Notes: a model not told the origin generated them from the letters alone. Shown: positions 19,480-28,730, counted from the first letter of the stretch. The stretch is DNA of 64,000 bases from Pelagibacterium xiamenense (GCF_021166475.1 NZ_JAJOYS010000001.1:1-64000); one strand, 5' to 3'. Numbers and translations are program-made.

Positions 19480-19572
19480 ATGAGCGCGCATCGCGGCACA
19501 GCGAATTTCACCCGCCCGATCAACCCGATGCCCCGCGGACATTGCGGCGCAGCTCGAAACGCCGGGCCGTAA
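19480..19572 (+). CDS. Possible 30-residue small ORF downstream of the VOC gene
   Basis: An ATG preceded by AGAAGGACGAG opens 30 codons ending with TAA. The peptide is basic (rich in Arg, Asn, Pro and Ala) with no recognisable domain. It lies 11 bases after the VOC stop and could be translated with it, or be a chance frame. Only the ribosome site supports it. Confidence 0.25.
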   Translation: MSAHRGTANFTRPINPMPRGHCGAARNAGP

Positions 19573-19575
19573 TCT

Positions 19576-19785
19576 CTATTCGTATTCGGTAAGTTTCTTG
19601 TCCGGATCGTAGACCTGGTCGGAAACCTCCTTGGTCACAGCCTGCCCGCACCGCATTTTCCCGGCCACCGCGTCGAAGACGTAGTGCGGCTCGCCATAAA
19701 GCAGCCAGCCTTCCGACAGCGCCTTGGTCACCTTGTGACAGAACGCCGAATCGTCGTCGCCGCTCAAGAACCGGTAAATCACCAT
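19576..19785 (-). CDS. DUF1737 domain protein
   Basis: This 69-residue protein (MVIYRFLSGDDDSAFCHKVT...) matches the short DUF1737 pattern: an N-terminal strand, HKVTKAL..GWLLYGEPHYVFD, and an acidic C-terminus. Such domains occur alone or fused in many Proteobacteria and have no known function. A strong AGGAG precedes the ATG. It diverges from the carbonic anhydrase gene. Confidence 0.75.
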   Translation of the reverse strand: MVIYRFLSGDDDSAFCHKVTKALSEGWLLYGEPHYVFDAVAGKMRCGQAVTKEVSDQVYDPDKKLTEYE

Positions 19786-19896
19786 TTTGGAGAACTCCTG
19801 AACACGAAGGGGAATCGCAAAAGCGAGGTTAGCCCTTGCGCTTCGTCCCCCTCAAGGGCTACTTGCAGGGGCGGTAGTAACGGAATAGGTGAGCGG

Positions 19897-20538
19897 ATGC
19901 AGGGCTTTCCAAAGTTTTTGCTCGATGGCTACAGAAACTTCATGTCCGGGCGCTACGCGACCGAGAGCGGACGCTATCGCGAACTGGCCGAAAAGGGCCA
20001 AAAGCCCACCACCCTCGTGATTGCCTGCTGCGACAGCCGCGCCGCGCCCGAAACCATCTTCGACTGCGGCCCCGGCGAACTCTTCGTGGTGCGGAACGTT
20101 GCCAACCTCGTCCCGCCCTTCGGCCCGGATGCGACCTATCACGGCACGTCGGCGGCGATCGAATTTGCCGTTATCCATCTCAACGTCGCCCACATCGTCG
20201 TCATGGGCCACGGCCGGTGCGGCGGCATCAACGGCGCGCTCGCGACCGCCGCGGGCCAAGCGCCCGAAGGTGACTTCATCGGCAAATGGCTCGAAATGGT
20301 CAAACCCGCTGCCGAAAAGGTCGGCGCGTCGGACCTCATGACCGATGCCGAGCGGCAAACCGCCCTCGAGCGCATCTCGATCCGCAATTCGCTCGGCAAT
20401 CTTCTGCAGTTCCCCTTCATCAAATCCCGCGTCGAGGAGGGCACGGTTTCGCTCCACGGCGCGTGGTTCGACATTTCCACGGGCGAATTGTGGGTGATGA
20501 ACGGCGAAAGCGGCGATTTCGCGCGGCCCCAGCTTTAG
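19897..20538 (+). CDS. Beta-class carbonic anhydrase
   Basis: The 213-residue zinc enzyme interconverts CO2 and bicarbonate in the cytoplasm. Zinc ligands are Cys45 (in CCDSR), His105 and Cys108 (in MGHGRCGG), with the Asp46-Arg48 dyad that gates the site in this class. The C-terminal strand LHGAWFDISTGELWVM is also typical. The frame is open upstream to 19684, but the ATG at 19897 behind AGGTGAGCGG fits the family start. It stands alone and is followed by a rhizobial-type palindromic repeat. Confidence 0.95.
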   Translation: MQGFPKFLLDGYRNFMSGRYATESGRYRELAEKGQKPTTLVIACCDSRAAPETIFDCGPGELFVVRNVANLVPPFGPDATYHGTSAAIEFAVIHLNVAHIVVMGHGRCGGINGALATAAGQAPEGDFIGKWLEMVKPAAEKVGASDLMTDAERQTALERISIRNSLGNLLQFPFIKSRVEEGTVSLHGAWFDISTGELWVMNGESGDFARPQL

Positions 20539-20539
20539 A

Positions 20540-20636
20540 GTGTTTCCAGAACAAGTGGGCACCGCTTGTTCCGTTCGGAAACCCGAAAAATCAAACACCT
20601 GAAATCTCCTGTTTTGAATCCGTCGAAACAGGAGAT
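20540..20636. repeat. Intergenic palindromic repeat (rhizobial REP-like), two hairpins
   Basis: The first hairpin pairs GTTTCC (20542-20547) with GGAAAC (20577-20582) around an inner GAACAAG/CTTGTTC stem. The second pairs ATCTCCTGTTT (20604-20614) with AAACAGGAGAT (20626-20636). Elements with AGTGGGCACC-like centres are common between genes in Hyphomicrobiales. It lies between converging genes. Confidence 0.7.
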
Positions 20637-20662
20637 GCTCCAGCGCCTCCCCGCCGGGATGG

Positions 20663-21544
20663 TTACGCGGCGGGCGCAGTCGCCTGCCGCGTCTTGATCC
20701 TGAACACGGTGAGCACCAGCCCCGTCATGATCAGCGCCCCGCCTGCGACATCGGCCGCATGGATCGGCTCGCCAAGGATCAATACCCCCGACGCGATGCC
20801 GGTCACCGGCACCAGCAGCGTGAACGGCGCCACCGTCGCCGCCGAGTGGCGCGAGAGCAGGCCGCTCCACATCGCGAACCCGAACAGCGTCGCCGGATAG
20901 GCGAGAAAGGCGACGAGCCCCACACTCGTCCAGGACGGCGCGGCAAGGGCATCGATCATTGCGGGCGCTCCCTCGAAGACGAGCGACAGGCCAAGGAGCG
21001 GGATCGACGCAAAGAAATTGCCCCAGACCGTAAACGGGATCATCGGGATCGCCCCGGCCTTCTTGGAGATCGTATTGGCGCATGCCCAGGCGAACGCAGC
21101 GAGCAGGAGGATCGCCAACGGCAGGGCTTCGGCCCCGACCCCATGCCCGGCCGCGATCACGCCGATGCCCGCGAATGCCACCGCGGCGCCCGCGATCTGC
21201 AGCCGGCGCGGGGTCTCGCCCAGAAAGAAGAAGGCCAGTCCAATGGTGAACATTGCCTGCACCTGCAAAACCAGCGACGCGAGCGACGCCGGCATCCCCA
21301 GGTAAAGCGCTATGTTGAGCAGCGAATAGAGCGCCGTGCCCATAAAAAGGCCGTACCCGACAACGAGCCGCCACCGCGCCCTGGGCCGGGACACGAAGAA
21401 GATCATCGGCACCGCGGCAAAAAAGAACCGCAGCGCCGCCACGAGGATCGGTGGAATCTCTGCAACGCTGAGCTTGATAACGGTGAAATTAACGCCCCAG
21501 ATCGTGACGACGACAAGGGCCATGAGGATATCGCGCGGCGGCAT
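20663..21544 (-). CDS. EamA (DMT superfamily) transporter
   Basis: The ~293-residue inner-membrane protein has ten predicted hydrophobic segments in two five-helix EamA repeats (first repeat begins ALVVVTIWGVNFTVIK; second has AFAWACANTISKK). It is probably an exporter of a small metabolite or amino acid; the substrate cannot be told. The start is uncertain: ATG 21544 (MPPRDILMAL) fits the family, ATG 21595 is also possible, and neither has a clear ribosome site. It follows the LacI-family gene on the same strand after about 90 bases and may be cotranscribed with it. Confidence 0.85.
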   Translation of the reverse strand: MPPRDILMALVVVTIWGVNFTVIKLSVAEIPPILVAALRFFFAAVPMIFFVSRPRARWRLVVGYGLFMGTALYSLLNIALYLGMPASLASLVLQVQAMFTIGLAFFFLGETPRRLQIAGAAVAFAGIGVIAAGHGVGAEALPLAILLLAAFAWACANTISKKAGAIPMIPFTVWGNFFASIPLLGLSLVFEGAPAMIDALAAPSWTSVGLVAFLAYPATLFGFAMWSGLLSRHSAATVAPFTLLVPVTGIASGVLILGEPIHAADVAGGALIMTGLVLTVFRIKTRQATAPAA

Positions 21545-21636
21545 GGGCTTTTTTTTCTTGGGCAGGGGTGCTCGGAGGACGCATCTGCGCATCATTGGGA
21601 GCAAAAATACAAGGGGCGCGACTGTCGCAGCCCCAC

Positions 21637-22710
21637 TTAGTCGGCGAGGCGCTTCGGCGGCGCCGTGCTCCCCCTCACGACCAGTTCGGTGGCAAGGGCC
21701 TTGCGATGAACCGCGCCATCGTCCTCGATGATGATCCTCGCCGCCGTCCGCCCGATATCGGCGATCGGCTGGGCGATTGTCGTGAGCGGCGGACTGGACG
21801 TAGCGGCCTCGGGCACGCCGTCGAACCCGACGATCGAGACGTCCTCGGGCACGCGGATGCCGCGCGATTTGAGCCATTCGATGGCAGTAAGCGCGATCCA
21901 GTCCGATTGCGCAAGAAGCGCCGTTGGCGGCCTGGGCGCCGAAAAGATCGCCTCGAGCGTACGATGCACCGTCCCGGGATCAACCTGCGTTTCAAAGACC
22001 GGGATACGCGCGGTGTCGATGCCGTAGGGCGCAAGCGCATCGAAATATCCCCCTAAGCGATCCCGGGTCGAGGTGTAGACCGTGGCCGCGATCTGCTCCC
22101 GGGTCACCGGACCCTCGCCATCGGCCAACGCCATGGCCAGAACGGCGAAATCGCGGTGCCCGAGATCGGCCAGATGCCGGGCTGCCTGCGCAGCCCCCTC
22201 GGCGTTGTCGATCCCCACCGCTGAAATATCGTCGTCGAGCGAAAGCGATAGCGCCACGAACGGCAATTGCCGCTCGCGCGAAAGCTCGAGCAAATCCGGC
22301 GCGCCGTCGATGCAGAACAGGATGAACCCGTCGACGAGCGCGCTTCTGAGGTTCCAGGCCAGTTCCTTGGGGTCTTCCGCCGAAACCAGCGAGACGCCCG
22401 CCCCGCGCGCCTGGCTCGCCTCGGTTATTCCCGTCATCAGCACGCGAGCGAACGGATCGGCGAAAAAATAGCTTAGTGGCTCCATCGTCGCCACGCCGAT
22501 GGCGTGGACCTTGCCCGCGCGCAATAGCCGCCCCCTAGGATCGGGACCGATATACCCCATCGCCCTGGCGACCTCCCGCACCCGTTCGCGCACCTCCTCG
22601 CGCACGAGATCGGGCCGGTTGAAGACGTTCGAAACCGTGCCTTGGGAAACCCCCGCCTTGGCCGCGACGTCCGCGAGCCTCACCGTCTTGCCGAATGTGG
22701 CCGTAGCCAT
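21637..22710 (-). CDS. LacI family transcriptional regulator
   Basis: The 357-residue protein has an N-terminal helix-turn-helix (TVRLADVAAKAGVSQGTVSNVFNRPD, residues ~9-32), the hinge MGYIGPDPRGRLLRAGK, and a periplasmic-binding-protein-like effector domain ending PPLTTIAQPIADIG. ATG 22710 behind GCAGGTG is preferred to GTG 22716. Three matching operator-like sites lie in the divergent gap toward the DUF1127 gene, so it probably regulates itself and that gene. The effector, probably a sugar or nucleoside, is unknown. Confidence 0.92.
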   Translation of the reverse strand: MATATFGKTVRLADVAAKAGVSQGTVSNVFNRPDLVREEVRERVREVARAMGYIGPDPRGRLLRAGKVHAIGVATMEPLSYFFADPFARVLMTGITEASQARGAGVSLVSAEDPKELAWNLRSALVDGFILFCIDGAPDLLELSRERQLPFVALSLSLDDDISAVGIDNAEGAAQAARHLADLGHRDFAVLAMALADGEGPVTREQIAATVYTSTRDRLGGYFDALAPYGIDTARIPVFETQVDPGTVHRTLEAIFSAPRPPTALLAQSDWIALTAIEWLKSRGIRVPEDVSIVGFDGVPEAATSSPPLTTIAQPIADIGRTAARIIIEDDGAVHRKALATELVVRGSTAPPKRLAD

Positions 22711-22756
22711 CGTCACCTGCTTTCAATTGCGCCTGCCGGGTAATATAGCGCCTCGA

Positions 22757-22852
22757 TTGAAGCGATTCAATTTTTGCTTGACACCGATCGTGCAAGTCGG
22801 CATTTTTGAATCGTTTCAATCACGCGTGTATCCACAATTTGAAACGATTCAA
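22757..22852. promoter_or_regulatory. Three LacI-type operator sites
   Basis: Sites at 22757-22770 (TTGAAGCGATTCAA), 22806-22819 (TTGAATCGTTTCAA) and 22839-22852 (TTGAAACGATTCAA). The second is the exact reverse complement of the third. All have the central CG typical of LacI-family operators. Centres are 49 and 33 bases apart, allowing looping or cooperative binding. Confidence 0.8.
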
Positions 22853-22883
22853 ACATCAAGCCGATGACCGAAGGAGAACCGAA

Positions 22884-23150
22884 ATGTCGGCACTGGAAAA
22901 GATCGGGCACAAGACCCGCGACTTTACCGCGGATACACAGCCCCAACCGCTGATCCCGAACCCCCTCGTGCTCGCCCTGACGGCGCTGAGGCACGCCATC
23001 CGCAAGCGCCGCGAACGTTGGGCCCTTGTGAGAATATCGCGCCGTGATCCGCGTCTCATTCGCGATATGGGTCTTGATCCCGAGGAGGTTTACGACGCCG
23101 TTCCCACAAGCTGGGACGAACGCCACCCGGGCCGCCTCCGCATCCGCTGA
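22884..23150 (+). CDS. DUF1127 (YjiS-like) small basic protein
   Basis: The 88-residue basic protein has the DUF1127 core KRRERWALVRISRRDPRLIRDMGLDPEEV near the middle, preceded by a longer N-terminal region than the usual ~50-residue members. Short DUF1127 proteins have been tied to phosphate, small-RNA and stress regulation in Alphaproteobacteria; this one has no assigned role. AAGGAGA precedes the ATG. Its promoter region is covered by three LacI-type operators, which is an unusual control for this family. Confidence 0.82.
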   Translation: MSALEKIGHKTRDFTADTQPQPLIPNPLVLALTALRHAIRKRRERWALVRISRRDPRLIRDMGLDPEEVYDAVPTSWDERHPGRLRIR

Positions 23151-23162
23151 GCGCGCGAAATG

Positions 23163-23486
23163 CTAGCGCGCAGCGAGCGCGGAAAACGCTTCGGCCCGCG
23201 CCTCGAACCCCGGCGCGGTGCCCCAGGCATAAATCCGGGTGACGCTCCTCAGCCCCTCGCGCTGGAACGGATCCTGGCGGATGATCGCCTCGACCTCTTC
23301 CTTGGTTTCGGCCTCGAATACCCAGAGCCCGCCCACGGGCACGCCGTCCGGCTGGGGCCGCATGGCCCCGGCCAGGACGATCTTGTCGCTGTTGGCCCGC
23401 AGATAGGCCTGGTGCGCCTCGGTGAACCGGGCGCGGATATCCGCCGCGCCCTCTTTCTTGTCCTCGAAAAGCGCCACCCAGCGCAT
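23163..23486 (-). CDS. YciI-like protein
   Basis: The 107-residue protein has the YciI ferredoxin-like fold pattern: MRWVALFEDK, R.RFTEAHQAYLR, VLAGAMRP, GGLWVFEAETKEEVEAIIRQDPF. The His in EAHQAYL and Asp in QDPF correspond to the conserved pair thought to form the YciI active site. Its ATG overlaps the asd stop codon as TGATG, so it is translationally coupled to asd. A role in amino-acid metabolism is only a guess. Confidence 0.85.
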   Translation of the reverse strand: MRWVALFEDKKEGAADIRARFTEAHQAYLRANSDKIVLAGAMRPQPDGVPVGGLWVFEAETKEEVEAIIRQDPFQREGLRSVTRIYAWGTAPGFEARAEAFSALAAR

Positions 23487-24529
23487 CAGGCGCCGGCCCT
23501 GGGAGAAATGAGCCCGCGTTCGACGATCGCTTCGGCGATCTGGATGGTGTTGAGCGCCGCGCCCTTCCTGAGGTTGTCCGAAACCACCCACATCGCAAGC
23601 CCGTTCTCCACCGTCACGTCCTCGCGGATGCGCGAAACGAAGGTGTTGTCGTCGCCCTTGGCCTCGACCGGGGTGATGTAGCCACCCGGCTCGCGCTTGT
23701 CGACGACCATGATCCCCGGCGCGTCGCGCAGCGCGTCGCGCGCCTCGTCGGGCGTGATGGCGTTTTCGAATTCGATATTGACCGCCTCGGCGTGCGACAC
23801 GAACACCGGCACGCGCACCGCCGTGCAGGTCACCTTGATCTTGGGGTCGAGCATCTTCTTGGTCTCGGCGAGCACCTTCCACTCTTCCTTGGTGTACCCG
23901 TCCTCCATAAAGACATCGATATGGGGGATGACGTTGAAGGCGATCTGCTTGGGGAACTTGTTGGGCGTCGGCGTATCGTTGACAAAAATACCCTTCGTCT
24001 GATCCCACAATTCGTCCATCGCGTCCTTGCCCGCGCCCGACACCGACTGATAGGTCGCAACCACGATGCGCTTGATCTTGGCCAGGTCGTGCAACGGCTT
24101 CAGCGCCAGAACGAGCTGCGCGGTCGAGCAGTTGGGATTGGCGATGATGTTTTTGCGTTCGTTCCGGGCGAAATACGCATCGAGCGCCTGCGGATTGACC
24201 TCCGGAACCACAAGCGGCACGTCTTCGTGATAGCGCCAGGCGGAGGAGTTATCGATTACCACCGCGCCGGTCGCGCCGATCTTGGGCGCCCAGGTCTTCG
24301 AGATGTCTCCGCCCGCGCTCATCAGCACGAAATCGGTCCCGGTAAAGTCGTAATCCTCGAGGTTCTTGCACTTTAAAATCTTGTCCCCGAACGAGACCTC
24401 GCGCCCGACCGAGCGCGAGGACGCCAGCGGCACGATCTCGGAGACCGGAAAATTCCGCTCTGCGAGGATTTCGAACATCTCGCGGCCCACATTGCCCGTG
24501 GCACCGACGACTGCAACCTTGTAACCCAT
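23486..24529 (-). CDS. asd: Aspartate-semialdehyde dehydrogenase
   Basis: The enzyme reduces aspartyl phosphate to aspartate semialdehyde with NADPH, the branch point to lysine/diaminopimelate, threonine and methionine. The 347-residue protein shows the nucleotide-binding VVGATGNVGREM, the nucleophile Cys134 in NPNCSTAQLV, and the catalytic His in the VFVSHAEAVNIEF segment. Full length. It is followed by an overlapping yciI-like gene. Confidence 0.97.
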   Translation of the reverse strand: MGYKVAVVGATGNVGREMFEILAERNFPVSEIVPLASSRSVGREVSFGDKILKCKNLEDYDFTGTDFVLMSAGGDISKTWAPKIGATGAVVIDNSSAWRYHEDVPLVVPEVNPQALDAYFARNERKNIIANPNCSTAQLVLALKPLHDLAKIKRIVVATYQSVSGAGKDAMDELWDQTKGIFVNDTPTPNKFPKQIAFNVIPHIDVFMEDGYTKEEWKVLAETKKMLDPKIKVTCTAVRVPVFVSHAEAVNIEFENAITPDEARDALRDAPGIMVVDKREPGGYITPVEAKGDDNTFVSRIREDVTVENGLAMWVVSDNLRKGAALNTIQIAEAIVERGLISPRAGA

Positions 24530-24844
24530 TGTATTGCTGATCCTTTTGACCCCACCTCCCGCTTCGGACCGTTATGTCCGAGGGCCGCGTGATTTCGCCG
24601 CCTCCCCGTCGGGAGGCTTGGCCCGGGGAGACGCTTTAGGCGGTTTTGGTGGTGGTTTTCATGCCGAACGGCATCGTGACCGGCGTTTTGGCGCCGGTGA
24701 GCGGCATTGGCGATCTGGTGGTCCGACGACCCATCTTCGCGCGCTCCGGAAAATCTGCACGGGGCAGTAAGTGGCGTACTCTGGCCGAACTGTCAATCGC
24801 CTTGCGTGACTGCATCGTCCTGCATCCGGGCGCGAAACGCCCTG
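24530..24844. other. Noncoding gap between asd and the fasciclin gene
   Basis: About 315 bases with no supportable gene. It must hold the asd promoter on the reverse strand. A small hairpin (CGGAC..GTCCG near 24566-24581) and a CCTCCCCGTCGGGAGG palindrome near 24600 are present. I see no riboswitch or RNA gene that I recognise. Confidence 0.5.
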
Positions 24845-25432
24845 CTACTGGGGCACGAGCACCGAATCGACGACATGCAGAATTCCGTTGGACTGGGGCA
24901 CGTCGCGGATCGTCGCCCGCCCCGGTCGCAAGCGCTCGTCGACCACATAGAGCAGTCCGCCCACGGCCTGGAACCCCAGCACATCCCCGCTCAGCGTCTG
25001 CAGCGCAACGCCCCCGCCGCTGCGTTCCGCGAGCGCCAGAAGCTCTTCCGCGCTATAGCGGCCCAAAACGACATGCGCACTCAGGATCCGCCTCAACGCA
25101 CTGCTCTCCTCGGGCGTAAAGAGCGCATCGACGAGCCCCCGCGGCAACTTGCGGAAGGCCAGGTCGGTCGGTGCAAACACCGTGAACTGCCCCGGCCCTT
25201 GCAATGTGGACGCGAGCCCCGTCGACGTCAGCCCTTCAAAGAACAAGGTATGATCGTCCGAGTTGACGAGATTTTCGATGATATTGCGGTCCGGCCGCAT
25301 CTCGGCGCCGCCGATCCTGATGATCGGGCTGGCCTCGACCAGCGCATCCTGGCTGGCGGCCATCGGCGCATGACCGGCCCCCGCGGCAAGCATTCCAAGA
25401 ACGGCGATGGTTTTAATCAGACTCCCGGTCAT
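24845..25432 (-). CDS. Exported fasciclin (FAS1) domain protein
   Basis: The 195-residue protein has a signal peptide (first ~28 residues, AVLGMLAAGAGHAPMAA) and one FAS1 domain with the two family boxes: FTVFAPTDLAFRKLP and the terminal NGILHVVDSVLVP. FAS1 proteins mediate adhesion or cell-surface interactions. ATG 25432 is chosen over the adjacent GTG because GGGGGAG is well spaced. It stands alone, on the same strand as asd and the PagL-like gene. Confidence 0.88.
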   Translation of the reverse strand: MTGSLIKTIAVLGMLAAGAGHAPMAASQDALVEASPIIRIGGAEMRPDRNIIENLVNSDDHTLFFEGLTSTGLASTLQGPGQFTVFAPTDLAFRKLPRGLVDALFTPEESSALRRILSAHVVLGRYSAEELLALAERSGGGVALQTLSGDVLGFQAVGGLLYVVDERLRPGRATIRDVPQSNGILHVVDSVLVPQ

Positions 25433-25545
25433 CACGCACTCCCCCTTACGACCGTAAAGGAACAGTTTAATCAGAAAAAATGATAAAATACAGAGGGCCG
25501 ACGAACACGCCCCCGTGACCCCTCAAGATTGAGCGGCCGTCCGCG

Positions 25546-26112
25546 CTAAAACGTGAATCCGACCATCAGCCCGAGATTGGAGAGCCCGTCATTGTTCTCG
25601 CACAGATCGAGATTGGAAATATGCTCGTAGCGCAGCGTCACCGTGACGTTTTCAGTGACATGCGCGCCGATCCCGGCGGTGTCGTAGAAATTGAGCGGGC
25701 ACCCCATATCGCGCCCCGGCGACGGCGCGCCGTCGAGCGCCGCGTCCGTCAGAGCGCCGCCGAACCCCAGCTCGATATAGAGAGGCGTGTCAAAGAGCCC
25801 GAACTGCCAGTTGAGATTGGCGTGGATGAGGTTCTCCCAGCCCGCGAAATTGAGCGTCCCCCCCACTTCGAGCCGCGGCGAACCGATGAACTCGACGACC
25901 GGATGCGCGGGCAGGTTGAACAGCGCCGAGACCTTGACGTCCTCGAGCCGCGACAGGTCCCAATTGTCGCCCGTCGGCAGGAACCCGTCGTAGGCGCTAT
26001 GGAAAAAGACGCCCGCCCGGATTTCGTCGAGCATCCCGTCTTCCTGCGCGAATGCGGCCTGCGGCAGTGTTGCCCCGGCAAGAAGGACAAGGGCGGTAAC
26101 AAGATGCTTCAT
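25546..26112 (-). CDS. Lipid A 3-O-deacylase (PagL/acyloxyacyl hydrolase family)
   Basis: The 188-residue outer-membrane beta-barrel protein has a signal peptide ending AFAQ (residues 1-23). The active-site motif near the end is RYEHISN, giving the His164-x-Ser166 pair found in PagL, followed by the conserved NNDGLSNLG. PagL removes the 3-position acyl chain of lipid A. Five alternating hydrophobic strands end in GLMVGFTF, a typical barrel terminus with aromatic last residue. The ATG at 26112 fits the signal peptide; no good ribosome site is seen. Confidence 0.85.
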   Translation of the reverse strand: MKHLVTALVLLAGATLPQAAFAQEDGMLDEIRAGVFFHSAYDGFLPTGDNWDLSRLEDVKVSALFNLPAHPVVEFIGSPRLEVGGTLNFAGWENLIHANLNWQFGLFDTPLYIELGFGGALTDAALDGAPSPGRDMGCPLNFYDTAGIGAHVTENVTVTLRYEHISNLDLCENNDGLSNLGLMVGFTF

Positions 26113-26297
26113 CGGAACGGGGCAGCCTTTTGGGTTTCGATGCCGCTGCACTCGAACGCAGCGCGGTCCGCTTGTCAACGTTCAATGGGCTTTGGCGCCC
26201 TCCGGCGGGGCCGGTGACACAAATTTACATACGATAGCGCCGGAACGCTCGGCCTTTACTGCCATTGTCTAGCCGAGACACAACAGGAGGTCCCATC

Positions 26298-26786
26298 ATG
26301 GCACTCAAATCTCTCAACGACCTTTTCATCCATACCCTCAAGGACATCTACTTTGCCGAGAACCTGCTCGTAAAAGAGCTGCCCAAAATGGCCGAGAAGT
26401 CCAGCTCGGCCGACCTCAAATCCGCTTTCGAATCCCACCTCGAGGAAACCAGGGAACACGTCGACCGGCTCGAGCAGGTCTTCGAGATCCTGGGCGAAAA
26501 GGCTGAAGCCGAGGAATGTCCGGCCATCGAGGGCATCACCAAGGAAGCCCATGAGCTGCTCGACGAGATCGATGACGCGGAAACGCGCGATGCGGCGCTG
26601 ATTTCCTCGGCCCAGGCAGCCGAGCATTACGAGATCACGCGCTACGGCACGCTCGCCACTTGGGCCAAGGAGCTCGGCCATGACGACGTCGCCGATCTCC
26701 TTCACAAGACCCTCGATGAGGAAAAGTCGGCGGACGAAAAGCTGCTCAAACTCGCCAAGGACAGCCTGAACCTGAAGGCTGCCTGA
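26298..26786 (+). CDS. DUF892 (YciE/YciF-type) ferritin-like protein
   Basis: The 162-residue all-helical protein starts MALKSLNDLFIHTLKDIYFAE and has the DUF892 pattern of a four-helix bundle with carboxylate/histidine ligands (E..L, HLEETREHVDRLEQVFE, AAEHYEITRYGTL, LDEEKSADEKL). YciE/YciF proteins are induced by osmotic and oxidative stress and resemble rubrerythrin. A strong AGGAGGTCCC precedes the ATG. It is monocistronic, ending at a terminator shared with leuB. Confidence 0.93.
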   Translation: MALKSLNDLFIHTLKDIYFAENLLVKELPKMAEKSSSADLKSAFESHLEETREHVDRLEQVFEILGEKAEAEECPAIEGITKEAHELLDEIDDAETRDAALISSAQAAEHYEITRYGTLATWAKELGHDDVADLLHKTLDEEKSADEKLLKLAKDSLNLKAA

Positions 26787-26832
26787 CGCTATTGCCGCCC
26801 CCGGAAATCACCGGCGGGAAGGCGATCGAGGG

Positions 26833-26868
26833 AAAGGCCGCAGGGGATCCCCCCGCCCTGCGGCCTTT
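26833..26868. terminator. Bidirectional terminator between the DUF892 gene and leuB
   Basis: A 13-bp stem AAAGGCCGCAGGG (26833-26845) and CCCTGCGGCCTTT (26856-26868) with a 10-base loop lies between two converging genes. It is 9 bases from the leuB stop. The T-run is short. Confidence 0.8.
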
Positions 26869-26877
26869 ATTGCGCCG

Positions 26878-27969
26878 CTAGAGCTTGGCGATGATCGCGT
26901 CCGCCATCTCGGCGGTCGTCACCTTCCGGCACCCGGTCTGCATGATGTCGCCGGTCCGCAGCCCATCTTCGAGCACGTCCGAGATCGCCGTATCGAGCGC
27001 GACGGCAAGCTCGATCATCTCGAACGAGTACCGCAACGCCATCGAGAACGAGGCGAACATCGCGATTGGATTGGCGACCCCCTGCCCGGCAATATCGGGC
27101 GCCGACCCGTGCACCGGTTCGTACATCGCCTTGCGCTTGCCCGTTTCCGGATCGGGCGCGCCGAGCGACGCCGAGGGCAGCATGCCCAGCGACCCCGTCA
27201 GCATCGCCGCGGCGTCCGAAAGAATGTCGCCAAAGAGGTTGTCGGTGACCATCACGTCGAACTGCTTGGGATTGCGCACCAGCTGCATGGCGGCATTGTC
27301 CGCGAGGATGTGGTGCAATTCGATATCCGGGTAGTCCTTGACGGCCTCGCGGACCACCTCGTCCCAAAGGACACCCGACTTCATCACGTTCTTCTTGTCG
27401 GCCGAATGCACCTTCTTGCCGCGCGTGCGCGCCAGATCGAACGCCACCCGCGCGATCCGGTCGATCTCGTAGCTCTCATAAACCTGCGTATCGACGGCGC
27501 GCTTCTGCCCGTTGCCAAGTTCGGTGATTTCCTTGGGCTCGCCGAAATAGACCCCGCCGGTCAACTCGCGCACGATTAGGATATCGAGCCCCTCGACGAG
27601 TTCGCGCTTGAGCGAGGATGCTTCCGCCAGCGCCGAATAGCAGATCGCCGGCCGCAGGTTTGCAAACAGCCCCAGATCCTTGCGCAACCGCAAAAGACCT
27701 GCCTCGGGCCGGTGCTCGTAGGGGACGTCGTCCCACTTGGGCCCGCCCACGGCCCCGAAGATCACGGCGTCGGCAGCGAGCGCCTTGTCCATGTCCGCAT
27801 CTGAAATCGCCACCCCGTGCGCGTCATAGGCCGCGCCGCCCACGAGCCCCGTTTCATAGACGAAATCGGTCTTCCCGCTCGCGTTCAGATGCGCAATGAG
27901 CTTTTCGACTTCGGCCATGATCTCGGTGCCGATGCCGTCGCCGGGAAGGAGGAAGAGAGATTGCGTCAT
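26878..27969 (-). CDS. leuB: 3-isopropylmalate dehydrogenase
   Basis: LeuB oxidatively decarboxylates 3-isopropylmalate in leucine synthesis using NAD. The 363-residue protein shows [12 protein letters not shown], the substrate arginines in [25 protein letters not shown] with the metal Asp, and [17 protein letters not shown] 27969 ([10 protein letters not shown]) is chosen over the longer 28002 start. leuD lies about 3 kb away on the same strand and is not in the same operon. Confidence 0.97.
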   Translation of the reverse strand: MTQSLFLLPGDGIGTEIMAEVEKLIAHLNASGKTDFVYETGLVGGAAYDAHGVAISDADMDKALAADAVIFGAVGGPKWDDVPYEHRPEAGLLRLRKDLGLFANLRPAICYSALAEASSLKRELVEGLDILIVRELTGGVYFGEPKEITELGNGQKRAVDTQVYESYEIDRIARVAFDLARTRGKKVHSADKKNVMKSGVLWDEVVREAVKDYPDIELHHILADNAAMQLVRNPKQFDVMVTDNLFGDILSDAAAMLTGSLGMLPSASLGAPDPETGKRKAMYEPVHGSAPDIAGQGVANPIAMFASFSMALRYSFEMIELAVALDTAISDVLEDGLRTGDIMQTGCRKVTTAEMADAIIAKL

Positions 27970-28069
27970 GTTCTTGTCTTGCCAACCAGTTGAAAGTGCC
28001 ACAGGTGCTAGTATGCGCGCGGCAGCTTGGCAAGACCCGAGGGGCAGGCAGCCTTTGAAAGGATCGGCC

Positions 28070-28711
28070 TCAACCCGCCAGCAGCGCCGGCCGGACGGCC
28101 GGTGTGCCGGCGAACAGAAGCTTGACGTAGGACCGGAACAGCAGAACCTGCTGGGGCAGAATGCCCGGATCGCGCAGCACCTTGCTCATGATGATCCCGC
28201 CATCGGTGATGCACGACATCATCTGCGCAAGGTGGGCGATATCGACAGGCTCGGCAGGGGGATGACACTGGGCAATCTCTTCGAGACGCACCTGGAAAAA
28301 CAAATTCCACGCATTGACCGAGCGCGCCGTGATCTCTCGCACCTCCCGGTCGAACAACCGTTCCTGGTAACACACCGATGCGATGAGGCACCCCGGATGC
28401 CCGTTAGGCAGGTCCGCCAGCGTTTCGGCCAGCAGCTTGAGCCCGATCAGGAAGGCCTGCAGAGGATCGTCCGACAGCTCGCATCCGCGCCCGAACAACT
28501 CGGCGAAGACCTTGTCATTGGCGGTGACGTAACGCTCCAGCATGGCCCGGGCCAGCTCATTCTTGTCGCGAAAATGATAAAAGAACCCGGATTTTGTCAG
28601 CCCGGCCTCTGAGATGATCTCCTCGATCGAGGTCGCCCCGAACCCTTTGGCGAGCACTGATTCTTCAGCAATTGCGAGAATGCGCTCGCGCGTTTCACGT
28701 CCCTTGCTCAT
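28070..28711 (-). CDS. TetR/AcrR family transcriptional regulator
   Basis: The 213-residue regulator has the TetR helix-turn-helix at residues ~8-50 ([40 protein letters not shown] in overlapping parts) and an all-helical ligand domain with [16 protein letters not shown], as in the QacR/NemR-like subgroup with a conserved Cys that may sense electrophiles (inference). GGAG lies 7 bases before the ATG. It is divergent from the homocysteine methyltransferase gene, with palindromes in the gap. Confidence 0.92.
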   Translation of the reverse strand: MSKGRETRERILAIAEESVLAKGFGATSIEEIISEAGLTKSGFFYHFRDKNELARAMLERYVTANDKVFAELFGRGCELSDDPLQAFLIGLKLLAETLADLPNGHPGCLIASVCYQERLFDREVREITARSVNAWNLFFQVRLEEIAQCHPPAEPVDIAHLAQMMSCITDGGIIMSKVLRDPGILPQQVLLFRSYVKLLFAGTPAVRPALLAG

Positions 28712-28730
28712 TTCCGGGCTCCATCAACTG

